Assembly: GCA_013397455.1 (NCBI GenBank)
Contig: VYZB01000171.1
Coordinates: 734,255-798,254, forward strand
DNA from: Crotophaga sulcirostris
Taxonomy: Eukaryota; Chordata; Aves; Cuculiformes; Crotophagidae
Reading direction: 5' to 3'
Length of the DNA: 64,000 nt
This document shows, in pieces, positions 41,401 through 52,255 of the stretch (the first letter of the stretch is position 1; each line of letters begins with the position of its first letter). Under the pieces are notes generated by a model. It saw only the letters and a list, made by a program, of their open reading frames with translations. It was not told the origin of the DNA and did not search any database. The position numbers and the translations under genes were made by a program.

Positions 41401-44400
41401 CAACAGGAAATTTGCAGGAGTGAAAGTGGGTAGCATACTTCTCAGACTCTTTTCAAAAAACAATTTGGATTTTGGAACAGCCTAACTTCAACAGTAAAGA
41501 ACAATGAGATCAATATGGAGGTGAGGAGCTAGGTTTGGGAACATACCAGGTTTTGCTCTGCCTCCAGTTATCTCAAGGACATTATAGATATTGCCTTAAC
41601 TTCTGGTTGTTCAGCACATCTTTGACTTATAGCTTGAAGACAAATGCTGTTTTCAAAACTGTTTTGCAGGTAAGAATATTATGGTAAACCAGCCATATGT
41701 AGATTTGTGTTTACAGAAAATCTTGGTTTGTAGAAAATGCTATCCATTTTTATATTAAATACTCTTAGATTTGTGGCAAATAATTTGATTTTTATTTTAA
41801 ATGCACATTTGAATCATAGCCTGCTGCTTTAACATATTAAGGACAAAATTTTTGTGGTATAGCACTCCACTAACCTTCCTGTGAAACATAATGTGCTCAT
41901 TTTCACATTCTCCACAAAAATCTGTCAAAATAGAAATTTCAGTAGTGTTCCAGAAAGCCATCTTTCATCTTAGAACAAGCACATATGAACACCTGCTCTT
42001 CCATGTTGGAAAAGTCTCAGAGGCAAGAAAAGAGGCTCTCATGTGAATCCAAGGATTACTCAGCAATGCCTGCTGCTGTCTTGAGCAAACACATTAGTCT
42101 GTTGCTTAAAACAGATGCAGGTCACGTTCTCTGGGCCAACAAGTGCAGACAAGACTGTTGAATTGCCATCTGTGCTTAATCTGTCACTAAAGAGCAAACA
42201 AGGGTGTTCCAGTCTTTCAAAGGAAATGCTGACTGGTAGGAACACGTGCTGCATTAGAAGGCCCTCCAGTCACAAGGCTTTCTTCAGTTGTTTCAGATTG
42301 CTTTTTAAATTCCTTCTCCAAAGCACTTAGCTTTATTCTCACATGTTAAAAAGCTTCTCATCTTATTTGGCACCTTCCTTTCTCTTTTTATTATTTTTAA
42401 AGACATCATCACCGTCATCATCATCACCATCATTATATTACGATTATGATTATGATTATTATTGTTACTTTTAAAGTAAAAAGGTATCCATTACATAAGC
42501 TTAATTTGAAAAAGAATACTTCTTGTTAAAGTGATAATCCAAACAGAAATATGTCCCCTTGCAAAACTCTTACTCTGAGAACTTAATGAATGAATTTAAA
42601 CTGTAAAGTATTTTTAATAATGAAGAGATTTATAATCAATTAATCTAAAAATTGGATGCTTTTTTGGCCTGGCTAGCTATCTGAATCAGCATACGTATTT
42701 ATTTAAAAGATTAAATGTTAAAATAGAAGAAGTATTTCTTCCTTTTTTTTCATTATATTACAGCAGTTATCTGGACATGTCTCTTCTAATTTGCCATTTT
42801 TTTCTAAAGAAATTCTGTTTTTTAAAGCATGATTTAATAATGTACATGCTTAGGAATGTAAAAATGCACAAGAAGTACTTTCAACTACTTTATTTTAATA
42901 TATTATCTGAGGGGTTTTTTTAGAGACAATTCACATGGGAGCATATTTTCAAGAGAAATATTCTACCAAAATCATTAGTTTGCCAGAGGGTTTTTTTAGT
43001 CCTCATTTCTACACTAGATATACTTCCGTGGATTAAAAGTAGGCTTTACCCTGTTAAAATCCATCTCTTCTCTGAATCTCTCCTACGTATACACTAATTC
43101 ATGCAGCTCCCTCTATCTTATTGCCCGTCACCAAAGAAAAGATGTAATTTCACAAACCATGTATTATGACTCAGCTACTGTAGCAACTAGAAAAACACAT
43201 TAAATTACTTTCTCTCTAGAGGCAAGACATCTCTTTGATAATTAGGCAAGGCTGCAGAGCAAGCTAGTGAAAACAAGTTCAAGATAAATCTCCCTAGATT
43301 TTAAACTACGTGGATGAGATGTATATCTTGTATGAAGTAATAGAGTTCCTCTGATTTAAATGACATCCTTATTAATACAACCTGAGAATTCAGTCTGATG
43401 TGCTTTGGATTATTGCATTTTATTGAACAAACTATTTAGCTACCTGCCATCATGGGTTAGGTGGTGGGGCAGGGAGAGAAGATAAAATATAAATAAACAA
43501 GCAGTTTAATTCCCCAGGCAGTTCGAGAGTCTCCCAGTGTAGTCACTGAAATAGTAGGAGGAGAATAACTTTTTTGCACCTTCTATTCTACCGTTTATCT
43601 ACAGCTAACTGGACAATTTGCCAGACTTTTAAAAGTCTACATGAGTTTGATTACCCACAAAAGAAGCAAAATTTTCAAGACAAGGATTTCTAAGAAAAAC
43701 AGGGGTTTTTTTAATCTGTCAGTTCACAAGTGCTCATGAACCTTCAATAACATCACAAGATTTCTGTCCTAGAACCAGCTTTTCCTGAAACTTACTGTTA
43801 TATTTCAATATGCCTCTGTCTCTTCAGACAATTGATTGTAAGTAGGTTTTCCTCTACATTTAAGACCAGGGACTACCCTAGCCTGTGTTTTGCTGAGCCT
43901 AAAAGAGAGAAGATTCAGCCTTGGAATGGTAACACTTTTTTTTGCGTGGAGCTTTGCCAAATTCAGTGGCATATTGTATCAACTGTAAACACCTCTATAA
44001 ACATAGCTCTATGGTTTTTTTTCAGCCTATAGACATAAAATCATCATTGTAATTCATATTCAGGATGGTTTTATGCTCCCAAACTGTATTCTGTAGAGGT
44101 AATGACATTAAAAAAATAAGTGTGTGGAATTTTTTTAAAGTCTCTCAAATATTTCTAAGTGTTTTTTACGTATGCTGTGATCTATCTAGAACACATGGCA
44201 GTGGTCATCTTGAGCGGTCCTTTGGGATATATGATGGACCTTGATCCTAGTCTTGTCATGCATAGATAAATTGGTTTCTCCACACTCATACTAACAGAAA
44301 TGAAAAATTATTTGAAAACAAAACCAAAATTTTTGCTTTCACGAAACTCTCCTCTCTGTCACTATTGTTGTTATTTAAACAATGACAATTTGTCAGTATG

Positions 44401-45077
44401 ACCCTGAACTATGTTTCAATTTTGATAAACTGTGTTTTTAATCAGGAAAACGCTCTGTTGAGCTCTGATTAGCTCGGCATGCTGAGCAGATGGAAAGCTA
44501 CTTCTACAACTCCCACCAGCAGTGAGATTCAGAGAGCGGAATCTCAGAAGCTTTTCACTTCCCAGCAATTTTTACTGGCTTAAAATTTTCCTCCTCCCAC
44601 TCCCAACCCTCAATCCTCTTTGGGACTGAAACCAGCTTTTCTCTTCTTTTTCAGTTCTTGCTTCTTAGTAACAGCTAAAAATAGTCTGCACCCCAAAAAA
44701 GAGCTGGGATGACCCTAAGACACACAAACACTTGTATTTCTTTTGCAAGTGTGCATCCAGAGCTTTCTAAAGAGATTATGAATGGATTAAACACACTGAC
44801 ATATATAGTAATACCAAGTAAATGACCATTATTTTACCTGTAGAAAAATCAAAGCTCAAAGCAGTTTTGCAACCCATTTATCATCACTCAGCAAGCCAGA
44901 ACTAGAGTGGCGATTAAAACTCAGGTTTTATTCATGCTTTCCTGGACTACTTTTTTCTCTTAAATATCAAACTATTAAGACTATGAAACAATTTAGGACT
45001 TGCCCTAAGAGAGCTGTCCCTCAGGTGCCAAAACGTCTTACAGCCTTAATGGCCAGCTGTCATTTGCTAAGGAAACT
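38491..45077. other. Intergenic, contains the CAT repeat
   Basis: AT-rich sequence with no recognised gene. The part from 38500 to 39230 is less AT-rich than the rest and could be an old, unrecognised repeat. The part from about 39700 to 40100 has homeodomain-like TAAT/ATTA motifs in a transposon-free interval, but conservation cannot be judged from one sequence. Confidence 0.55.
42402..42468. repeat. Degenerate CAT/ATT trinucleotide repeat
   Basis: Simple repeat of CAT/ATC units (ACATCATCACCGTCATCATC) grading into GATTAT/ATT units, interrupted by CCG and ACG. Confidence 0.9.
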
Positions 45078-45422
45078 GAGGCCTTATAGAGGCCTTCCAG
45101 TACCTGAAGGGACTGCAGGAAAGCTGGGGAGGGACTTTTTACAAGGGCAAGTAGTGATAGGATGAGGGGGAATAGCTTTAAATTGGAAGTGGGATGATTT
45201 AGATTAGACATTAGGAAGAAATTCTTCACACTGAGGGTGGTGAGGCCCTGGCACAGGTTGCCCAGGGAAGCTGTGGATGGCCCCTCCCTGGAGGTGTTCA
45301 AGGCCAGGTTGGATGGGGCCTGGAGCAGCCTGGGCTGGTGGGAGGTGTCCCTGCCCATGGCAGGGGGGTTGGAACTGGATCATCTTTAAGGTCCCTTCCA
45401 ACCCATATCGTTCTATGATTCT
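45078..45422 (+). mobile_element. CR1 3' fragment
   Basis: Sense CR1 covering the last part of the reading frame and the 3' untranslated region. It contains GGAGGTGTTCAAGGCCAGGT and the GGTCCCTTCCAACCC block and ends at TTCTATGATTCT. It is relatively little diverged. Its 3' end lies about 140 bases left of the CpG island. Confidence 0.92.
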
Positions 45423-45559
45423 AAGCTGTAAAGTGGTCCTTTCAGACTACTGTCACTCGGTGCTAAAAGCTCTGCTGAACAGAGAAGGGTTTCAGTGCAA
45501 GGAAAGACAGCTCGAGTCTGACAGAATGCTACAATCAATACTGAATGCACTGGAATTGT

Positions 45560-45830
45560 GTCGCTAGTGGAAAAAGCCCCGCAGCCGAGCTTTAAATAAA
45601 CGGCAGGGGGAGTCTGCATTGCCGGAGCTGGGAGAAGGAGCGGAAGCGATCTCACCCCCCTCAGCACCGCCCCCGCCGCGCTCCGGGAGCGCTGTTGGCG
45701 GGTGAGCAGCGCCGCCGGCCGGGAGCGGGAGGAGCGGTGCGCAGGCATCTTGAGTAGCGGCTGTGGGAATACGGCGTCCTCACAATCCTGCCGTAATCCC
45801 CATGCGGTACTTTGCCGAAATGTTGTACCA
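45560..45830. promoter_or_regulatory. Isolated CpG island, candidate promoter
   Basis: GC-rich stretch with about 27 CpG dinucleotides in 270 bases, in surroundings where CpG is rare. Elements visible on the plus strand: a TATA-like TTTAAATAAA (45591-45600), a GC box CCGCCCC (45667-45673, Sp1 site on the reverse strand), and a good splice donor CGG/GTGAGC with GT at 45702-45703. Initiation around 45625 and a short first exon would fit. It lies between a plus CR1 (ends 45422) and a minus CR1 (starts 45952), and about 13 kb downstream of the EPYC stop. The open frames across it on both strands resemble nothing I know, so if it is a promoter it more likely serves a non-coding RNA or a gene whose other exons I cannot recognise. 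Confidence 0.55.
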
Positions 45831-45951
45831 GTTTGAACTGTGTAATGCCACAAAAGTCACATTTTGCTCTCAGGGCTACAATCAGCTGTGCTGTGGATGA
45901 GGCATGGAGCTGAGCTCAGCATCACCTAGAGAATGTATCTTGCACTTAGAC

Positions 45952-46410
45952 TCATAGAATCATTTGGCTGGAAAAGACCTCTGAGCTCATCAAGTCCAGC
46001 TGTACCTGTCCACTTACTAAATCATGTCCCTGAGAAACTCATCTACCCATATTTTAAATACCTCCACCCATCTTTTAAACACCTCTAGGGATGGTGACTC
46101 AACCACCTCCCTGGGCAGCTGTTCCTGTGCCTGACTACTCTTTCAGTGAAGAAATTTTCCCTAATGTCTAATCTGAACCTCCCATGGCACAACTTGTGGC
46201 CATTTCCCTTCGTCCTATCACCTGTCACTTGGGAGAAGGGGCCAACACTCGCTTTGACCCAACCTGCTTTCAGGTAGTTGTAGACAGTGATGAGGTGTCC
46301 CCACAGCCTCCTCTTCTCCAAGCTAAACAGCCCCACCTCCCTCAGCTGTTCCTCGTAAGACTTGTTCTCCAGCCCCTTCACCAGCCTCATCAAATTTCTT
46401 TCCTTTTGTG
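45952..46410 (-). mobile_element. CR1 3' fragment with 21-bp duplication
   Basis: Antisense CR1 starting at the tail (TCATAGAATCATTTGGCTGG). It belongs to the same subfamily as 54292-55465 (shared CTGTACCTGTCCACTTACTAAA and CATGTCCCTGAGAAACTCAT). On the minus strand the frame at 46085-46393 reads [20 protein letters not shown] and continues to the [11 protein letters not shown] region. It contains a private 21-bp tandem duplication at 46046-46087. Confidence 0.92.
46046..46087. repeat. 21-bp tandem duplication inside CR1
   Basis: Two copies (CCCATATTTTAAATACCTCC plus A, then CCCATCTTTTAAACACCTCT plus A), 18 of 21 identical. The related CR1 at 54292-55465 has only one copy, so the duplication arose in or near this copy. 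Confidence 0.9.
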
Positions 46411-48383
46411 TCTTGACCCTGTTCTTAAAGCCCTATAAGGGGACAACTGACGTTGTAGATGTCTAAAGTTAGGTGGGGTGATTCCCGTCTCATGTATAGG
46501 TACGAAAACTTCAGCGCAGCCCCAAGTTCGTTTATTCCATCTGGTACACTGCTGTGTTCTTTAGAATATGTCTTTATTCTGGTATAATTTCATGGGGGAT
46601 CAATTACTTCTCATGTGTTCAATTTTTTGTTGGTAGTTCACCAGTTTGTAATTTTAAGTGCTGTCTAATATGAATGGTAATTCTCACTATAATACCCTGT
46701 CTTCACATGTTTGTAACATTGTGAAATTAAGCATGGGACTGAAATTTTCCATGTTGGATATCTTCTTCCATTTAACTTTCAGGAATATTTTAACAAAATT
46801 TGATTAGCTTTTTCTGAGAACAAGACTATGAAAAGGTGCCATGCTCTTGTTAAAAATCATTATATTCCTTCTTTTTCAACCATCTGTACTTTAGAGCAGG
46901 ATCTTGGTACTGAACTCAAGAATTGCTTTTGGTTTAGGGCATACCTCTTCTGTTGTGTGCGAAAAAAAATCAGTCATTTGTCTTCCATTTATGAATCTTT
47001 AAAGAAAATGCTGTTTAATTATGACTAGAGGAGACTTGCAAAGATTTTGCACATTGAGGATTCCACCTCTGAGCGCACACGTGTTATCCATGTGGGCACA
47101 CACAAAACAGCAAGTGTTCCATGGTGGGCTTTGAAGGGGTTCAAAGGGATTTGGGCAGCTCTGATATATTGCAGGCTCAGCTGGGGCTGGGGTCTAGCTG
47201 GAAGCTTGCTTCCGTTCTCTGTGACCTTGTGCTTCTACCAAGTAATGCAGGAGAAAATACTTACACTTAAGTTACATGGTAGAAAAAATGGACCAAATAA
47301 GGAAAGGAAATATATACATATTGAAACAAAGACTCTGAAACTGCATCTATATTAGTAGATGAAGTGGGCTTATCTGGCCTTGAAACCAACCACCATCTCA
47401 AATCCCTTCCCACATGAAATAGTACAGCCAGACTGCTGGCTGAGTAGTCTCCAGGCCATGCGAACTCCAGGTATTGCCTGGCAGAGAACTAGTTCATCCA
47501 GGCCAAAATGATGCCCGACTGCACGTTAATGGTATGAACAGCTGCTCAACAGTCCCTTGAACATTTTAGTTCTCTGGTGCAGATGAAAGTTTTTTGGTGG
47601 GAGTGACGCAGGAACAGCAAAACTACTCAGCTGCTCAGTTGGGGAGTATTAGAGGAGAAGACTGAGGAAGGGATCTAAGAAAGAAATAGGAGACTGGGAG
47701 AGAGCTGGCTTTAGAGAATGTACTTACTGTGAATGAAGAGTTCCTGGATGTGAAAGGCTGGGATCAGAAAGTAATTTAATTGCAGACTTTGTAAACAACT
47801 ATATAATTTTCAAATACTGTATACTCATCTCCTAAACATCTGTCGAAGCGAGGTGCCCAGATCTCTATTCTGATGTAGCAATAACAGCAGTCAGCATGGA
47901 ATGATAATCAGTCTAGTGCTTTGCAGTCCAGATTAGATTTCATGGATTTTGAAGGATGTTACATTTTTGTAATTTTGAAAAGATAAATAATAGAAAAGAT
48001 ACATAATAGAACATAAAACACATGGATGCCTCATTTGCAAAAAAAAAAAAAAAAAAAGAATTACGTTGTTTGGATTTCTTTTAAGCATGTCTTTAACCCT
48101 GCAACTTCTTAAATTTATGTGGCTTAATTTGGAAACAGTTACAAGTACTGTTTAATATTTACATTTCAGATGTATATTCTTAGTCACATCTCCCATTTAA
48201 ACTATAATTCCTGTATGAATTTTATTTCATTCATGATCACTAGGAATGTAAATGCAAAGGAGCACTATTATGCAATTAATGACATGAAGCTGTTTGTCAG
48301 TATAATCAGTGGTTTTTTAGAGGAGCGATTAACAACTACTTTGTGTTCCCAAAGGAGAAAAACACAGCCAAGGTAAAGTGCTT
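46411..48383. other. Intergenic, nothing recognised
   Basis: Spacer between two minus-strand CR1 copies, containing the A19 run. Its short frames are unrelated to known proteins. Confidence 0.6.
48039..48057. repeat. A19 homopolymer
   Basis: Nineteen consecutive A bases. I looked to the left for a retrocopied gene or SINE that might end in this tail and recognised none. Confidence 0.9.
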
Positions 48384-48850
48384 ACAGAATCACACAAAGG
48401 TTGAGGTTAGGAGGTCCCTTTGGAGACTTTTGAGTCAAACCGTCCTGCTCAGAACAAGGTCTGCTAGAGCAGGTTTCCTAGGACTGTGCCCAGTTAAGTA
48501 TTGAATATTCAGAGATGGAGACTTCACAGCTTCTCTGGGCAATTTGTGTCGGTGTTTGACCATTATCACTGAGGTGGCCAGTATTCCTCATATTTAAATG
48601 GAATCGTTGATATTTCAATTTGTGCCCATCGCTTCTTATTTATTCACTGGGCACCACTGAGAAGAGTTCGACTCTGTCTTCTTTACTGCCCTCATTAGGC
48701 ATCTATACACATTCGTAAGATCCCTCTCAGCCTTCTGTTCTCCAAGCTGAGCAGTCCCAGCTCTCTCAGCAACTTGCCATATGATAGATGCTACAGTCCT
48801 TTAACCATCTCCCTTGCCCTTCACTAGACTGTCTCCATTATATCCATGTC
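48384..48850 (-). mobile_element. CR1 3' fragment, diverged
   Basis: Antisense CR1 of the same broad subfamily as 36908-38490 (GGTTGAGGTTAGGAGGTCCC, then GGGCACCACTGAGAAGAG). It covers the 3' untranslated region and the end of the reading frame. It is older than its neighbours, with many substitutions and no usable frame. Confidence 0.88.
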
Positions 48851-49261
48851 TACAGACCTAGCTTAGTCTGACTTTCTCTCAACAGTATTTTTTGTACCAG
48901 AATAACGTGAAAATGGAATAAGGATGGGTGCACCTCGAAGCTTCTCTTTAAAAGGCTCTCTCTATAGTCCACTTCCATTTTCTTTAACACTTTTCTCAAG
49001 GAAGCTGAAGAGCCCTTCAGGTGCCTGTCCTCACACCCAAAACAGAGTCATCCACTTGTCACAGTGGGATATTCAAGAAATCAGGACAACAGCAGAAATG
49101 AGATTTCAGGAGTCACTGTGACATCAGAGCTGTAGGAAAAAATATCTGTGAAGGAGACATGCTACTTAGCTGAATAATCCCTTGTGATGCAGTAGCTTTG
49201 CTCAAGATTTAGCTTACTATTCCTTTGAACCTGCCAATAACCTATGTGGTCATAACTATTT
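48851..49261. other. Intergenic, nothing recognised
   Basis: Spacer of about 400 bases between two minus-strand CR1 copies. Nothing was recognised. Confidence 0.6.
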
Positions 49262-49962
49262 CACAGAATCACAGAATCACAACATCCAGTTCCAACCCCT
49301 CCACCATGCGCAGGGACATCTCCCACCAGCCCAGGCTGCTCAAGGCCCCATCCAACTTGGCCTTGAACACCTCCAGGGAGGGGGCACCCACAGCTTCCCT
49401 GGGCAACCTCTGCCAGGGCCTCACCACCCTCATCATGAAGAATTTCTTCCCAATGTCTAATCTAAATCTTCCCCCTTCCAATTCAAAGCCATTCCCCCTC
49501 ATCCTGTCACTACTTGCCCTTGTAAAAAGTCCCTCCCCAGCTTTCCTGTAGCCCTTCAGATACTTGAAGGCCCCTATGAGGCCTCCCCAGAGCCTTCTCT
49601 TCTCCAGGCTGAACAACCCCAACTCTCTCAGCTTGTCCTCACAGCAGAGCTGCTCCAACCCTTTGATCATCTTCATAGCCTCCTCTGGACCCGTTCCAAC
49701 AGTTCCATATCCTTCTTATGCTGGGGATTCCAGAAATTGAAACAATACTCCAGGTGGGGTCTCACAAGAGCGGAGTAGAGGGGGAGAATCACCTCCCTCA
49801 ACCTGCTGGCAACACTTCTTTTGATGCAACCCAGGACACAGTTGGCCTTCTGGGCTTCTCTTGCCAAGTTCAGCTGCAACTCTGCCTTGGCCTTCCTAAC
49901 CCTATCCCTACAAAACTGGGCGACATCCCTGTACTATTCCCAGGTTACCTGACCCAAATTTC
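49262..49962 (-). mobile_element. CR1 copy lacking the polymerase core
   Basis: Antisense CR1 starting at a CACAGAATCACAGAATCACA tail. The C-terminal reading frame is well kept (49269-49676 contains [20 protein letters not shown]; 49673-49879 contains [18 protein letters not shown]). At about 49856-49860 the thumb ([16 protein letters not shown]) is joined directly to the segment that normally precedes the polymerase ([13 protein letters not shown]). The whole finger-palm domain with the catalytic aspartates, about 1 kb or more, is therefore missing. Divergence is low, so it is one of the younger insertions. Confidence 0.92.
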
Positions 49963-51625
49963 TAGAATGGTTGCTCTACAAAGATTCAAATAAGAGATTC
50001 CCAAAGTTTCTGCAGGTGAGGATGATACTATTTCCTGTCTATTTAATAGCTCCATGATTTCAATACTTAGAATTCAGAAGACCTGAATGTCCATTCTTCA
50101 GTGTGACCTTAATTGATTCTATTGACTTTATACAACTTCGTAGTACCATAGATTGCACATTGGATCACAGATAGAAATCTAGATATCTTATCTCTTGAGG
50201 TAATGTGCCAAACTAATGGCTACAAGATTATTCTCAACTTATTTTCAACTAATACCTAAAAGGAAAGACCAATCAGTCTGATCTCTTGTCTCTGGCACAT
50301 GAGAGCATGGAGAGGAAAAGAGGCCGCCTTGCTGTGCTGCTTGTACGATACACTCCCAAGGAGTACATTACTCTGTCCTAGGTGAAGAATCCAGCCCCTG
50401 AACTTGTTAAATTTCATGTCATCAATGATAGCCCAATGCTCCAATCTAGATAGCTTTTAATAAAGCCTAAAGAGTTTATCAAGCTTTTATAGCCTTTCAA
50501 AGGCATAAATATACCAGAAGGGGGTACTATAATGAGGCTATAAACCTTACACTTATTCAAATTGTTTTCTTCACCAAGCAAAGCTTCAAATCATTCTTAC
50601 AGGCAATAAAAAGATGGAAAATTACACTCAGAAATAAATTTAGGAACTTGGTTTTCAATTAAATAAGGGCTCAAGAAGCCTAGTACGAAGTAGGAGTTTC
50701 TGCTAGTGAGTTTATGGTGTATCAGACCTTTCCTTCTTGCTTTATTGCCTTTCTCTCTACACTATCCTATCATATTAAATTCTATGACATCGTCTCACGG
50801 GCTATATCAAGATATGGGTGCTAGCAATGAGGACTTCTGCTAAATAAGAGATTTGCATACTATTAAATGCTCACATTCTAATATTTTGAGAGGGTTCATA
50901 TTAACTTAGTGAAGCAGAATGCAAAGGAGGAAGAGCAAAAAGTATTAAAACATTATAAGATTTAAAGGTGAACTTCAGTAAGCATTTGGGATTTTTGAAC
51001 AACTAGCTGGAGAAAAGAACTCAAAAGCAAAAAAATATATCCACAGATCTACACATCCACTTCATTCTAAGAAAATTAAATATATTTTTTTTATATACAG
51101 CTGTATAATTATACTTAAATTTCAGACAGAAAGAATATTGATATCTATACCAAAATTGTATTTAATATTGATTTTATATCTCCTTTGGGGTTTTAATGGA
51201 TTGTTTCACTAGAAACTTGAAAAATCAAATACTTCTGCATCTACCTGAGTTTTAGATTTTGTTTCAACTTAGGCCAAAGTTAGAAAAGGTTTTTTTTCAC
51301 TTTGTTCTGTTTTTGCCCAAAAATATAAAGGTTAGCGATGCAGCCTTTCCCACTAACTCTAGTTTTCCTTCTCCCCCTTTTAAATCCATAGCCTACATCA
51401 GCATCATTCTCTTAAGGAGCCTTTGAAGCTAAGAGCTTTTGACTACTGCTTCCCCTTGTGATGGCTAGTAGACGTATGTGATTCTTTTACCTTGAGATGA
51501 AAATACTAGTATATTTGGAATGGTTCCCATGGCTATAGTTTCAGTCATCTTAAAAAGTGAAGCTAGGGCATATCACCAAGCCTCTTTCTCTTCTTAGAAT
51601 GAATCATAGAATCAGAACCACACAA
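49963..51625. other. Intergenic, nothing recognised
   Basis: AT-rich spacer between a minus CR1 and a plus CR1. No gene feature was seen. Confidence 0.6.
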
Positions 51626-52255
51626 GAACATGAGCCAACAGTGTGTCTTGGCAACCAAGAGGGCCAACCGTGTCCTGGGGTGTATCAAGCACTCCATTGC
51701 CAGCCGGTCGAGGGAGGTGATTGTCCCAGTCTACTCTGCACTGTTGAGGCCCCACCTCGAGTACTGGGTGCAGTTTTGGGCGCCACAGAATTAAAAAAGC
51801 ATAAAACTACTGGAGAGTGTCCTGAGGAGGCCACAAAGCTGGTGAAGGGTCTCGAGGGGAAGGGGTATGAGGAGTGGTTGAAGGCACTTGGTCTGTTCAG
51901 CCTGGAGAGACACAGAGGGGATCTCATAGCTGTTTACTGCCTTCTCACAAGGGAAGGAGGAGAAACAGGTGCTGATCTCTCCTCCTTTGTGACTTATGAT
52001 AGGACTAGAGGTAATGGCAGGAAGATGTACCAGGGGAGGTTTAGATTGGATATTAGGATGAGCAGGTGGTGGAGCACTGGAACAGTTCCCCAGGGAAGCA
52101 GTCATGGCACCAAGTCTGCCAGTATTCAAGAAACATTTGGACAATGCCCTCAGTCACATGGTGTGAATGTTGGGAGTGTCCTATGTGGGGGTAGGAGTTG
52201 GACTTGATGATCCTTTTAGGTCCCTTCCAACTCAGGTGATTCCATGATTCTATGA
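51626..52255 (+). mobile_element. CR1 3' fragment
   Basis: Sense CR1 from the thumb region (minor frameshifts; [19 protein letters not shown] is readable) through the C-terminal end to the tail GATTCCATGATTCTATGAG. The open frame at 51557-52207 runs through it out of the original frame in places and is not a gene. Immediately to its left, 51602-51615 reads ATCATAGAATCAGA, like the tip of an opposite-strand CR1 tail. It may be an older fragment or coincidence. Confidence 0.9.

Noticed and set aside
45413..45853. 146-residue open frame across the CpG island (minus strand)
   Set aside because: GC-rich DNA has few stop codons. The translation is low in structure and resembles nothing known, and part of it overlaps the CR1 tail.
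48000..48057. A19 run as the tail of a processed pseudogene
   Set aside because: No coding or SINE-like sequence was recognised in the preceding bases, and no flanking duplication was seen.
51557..52207. 216-residue open frame on the plus strand
   Set aside because: It lies over a CR1 copy and contains frameshifted CR1 thumb and C-terminal sequence, so it is not a host gene.
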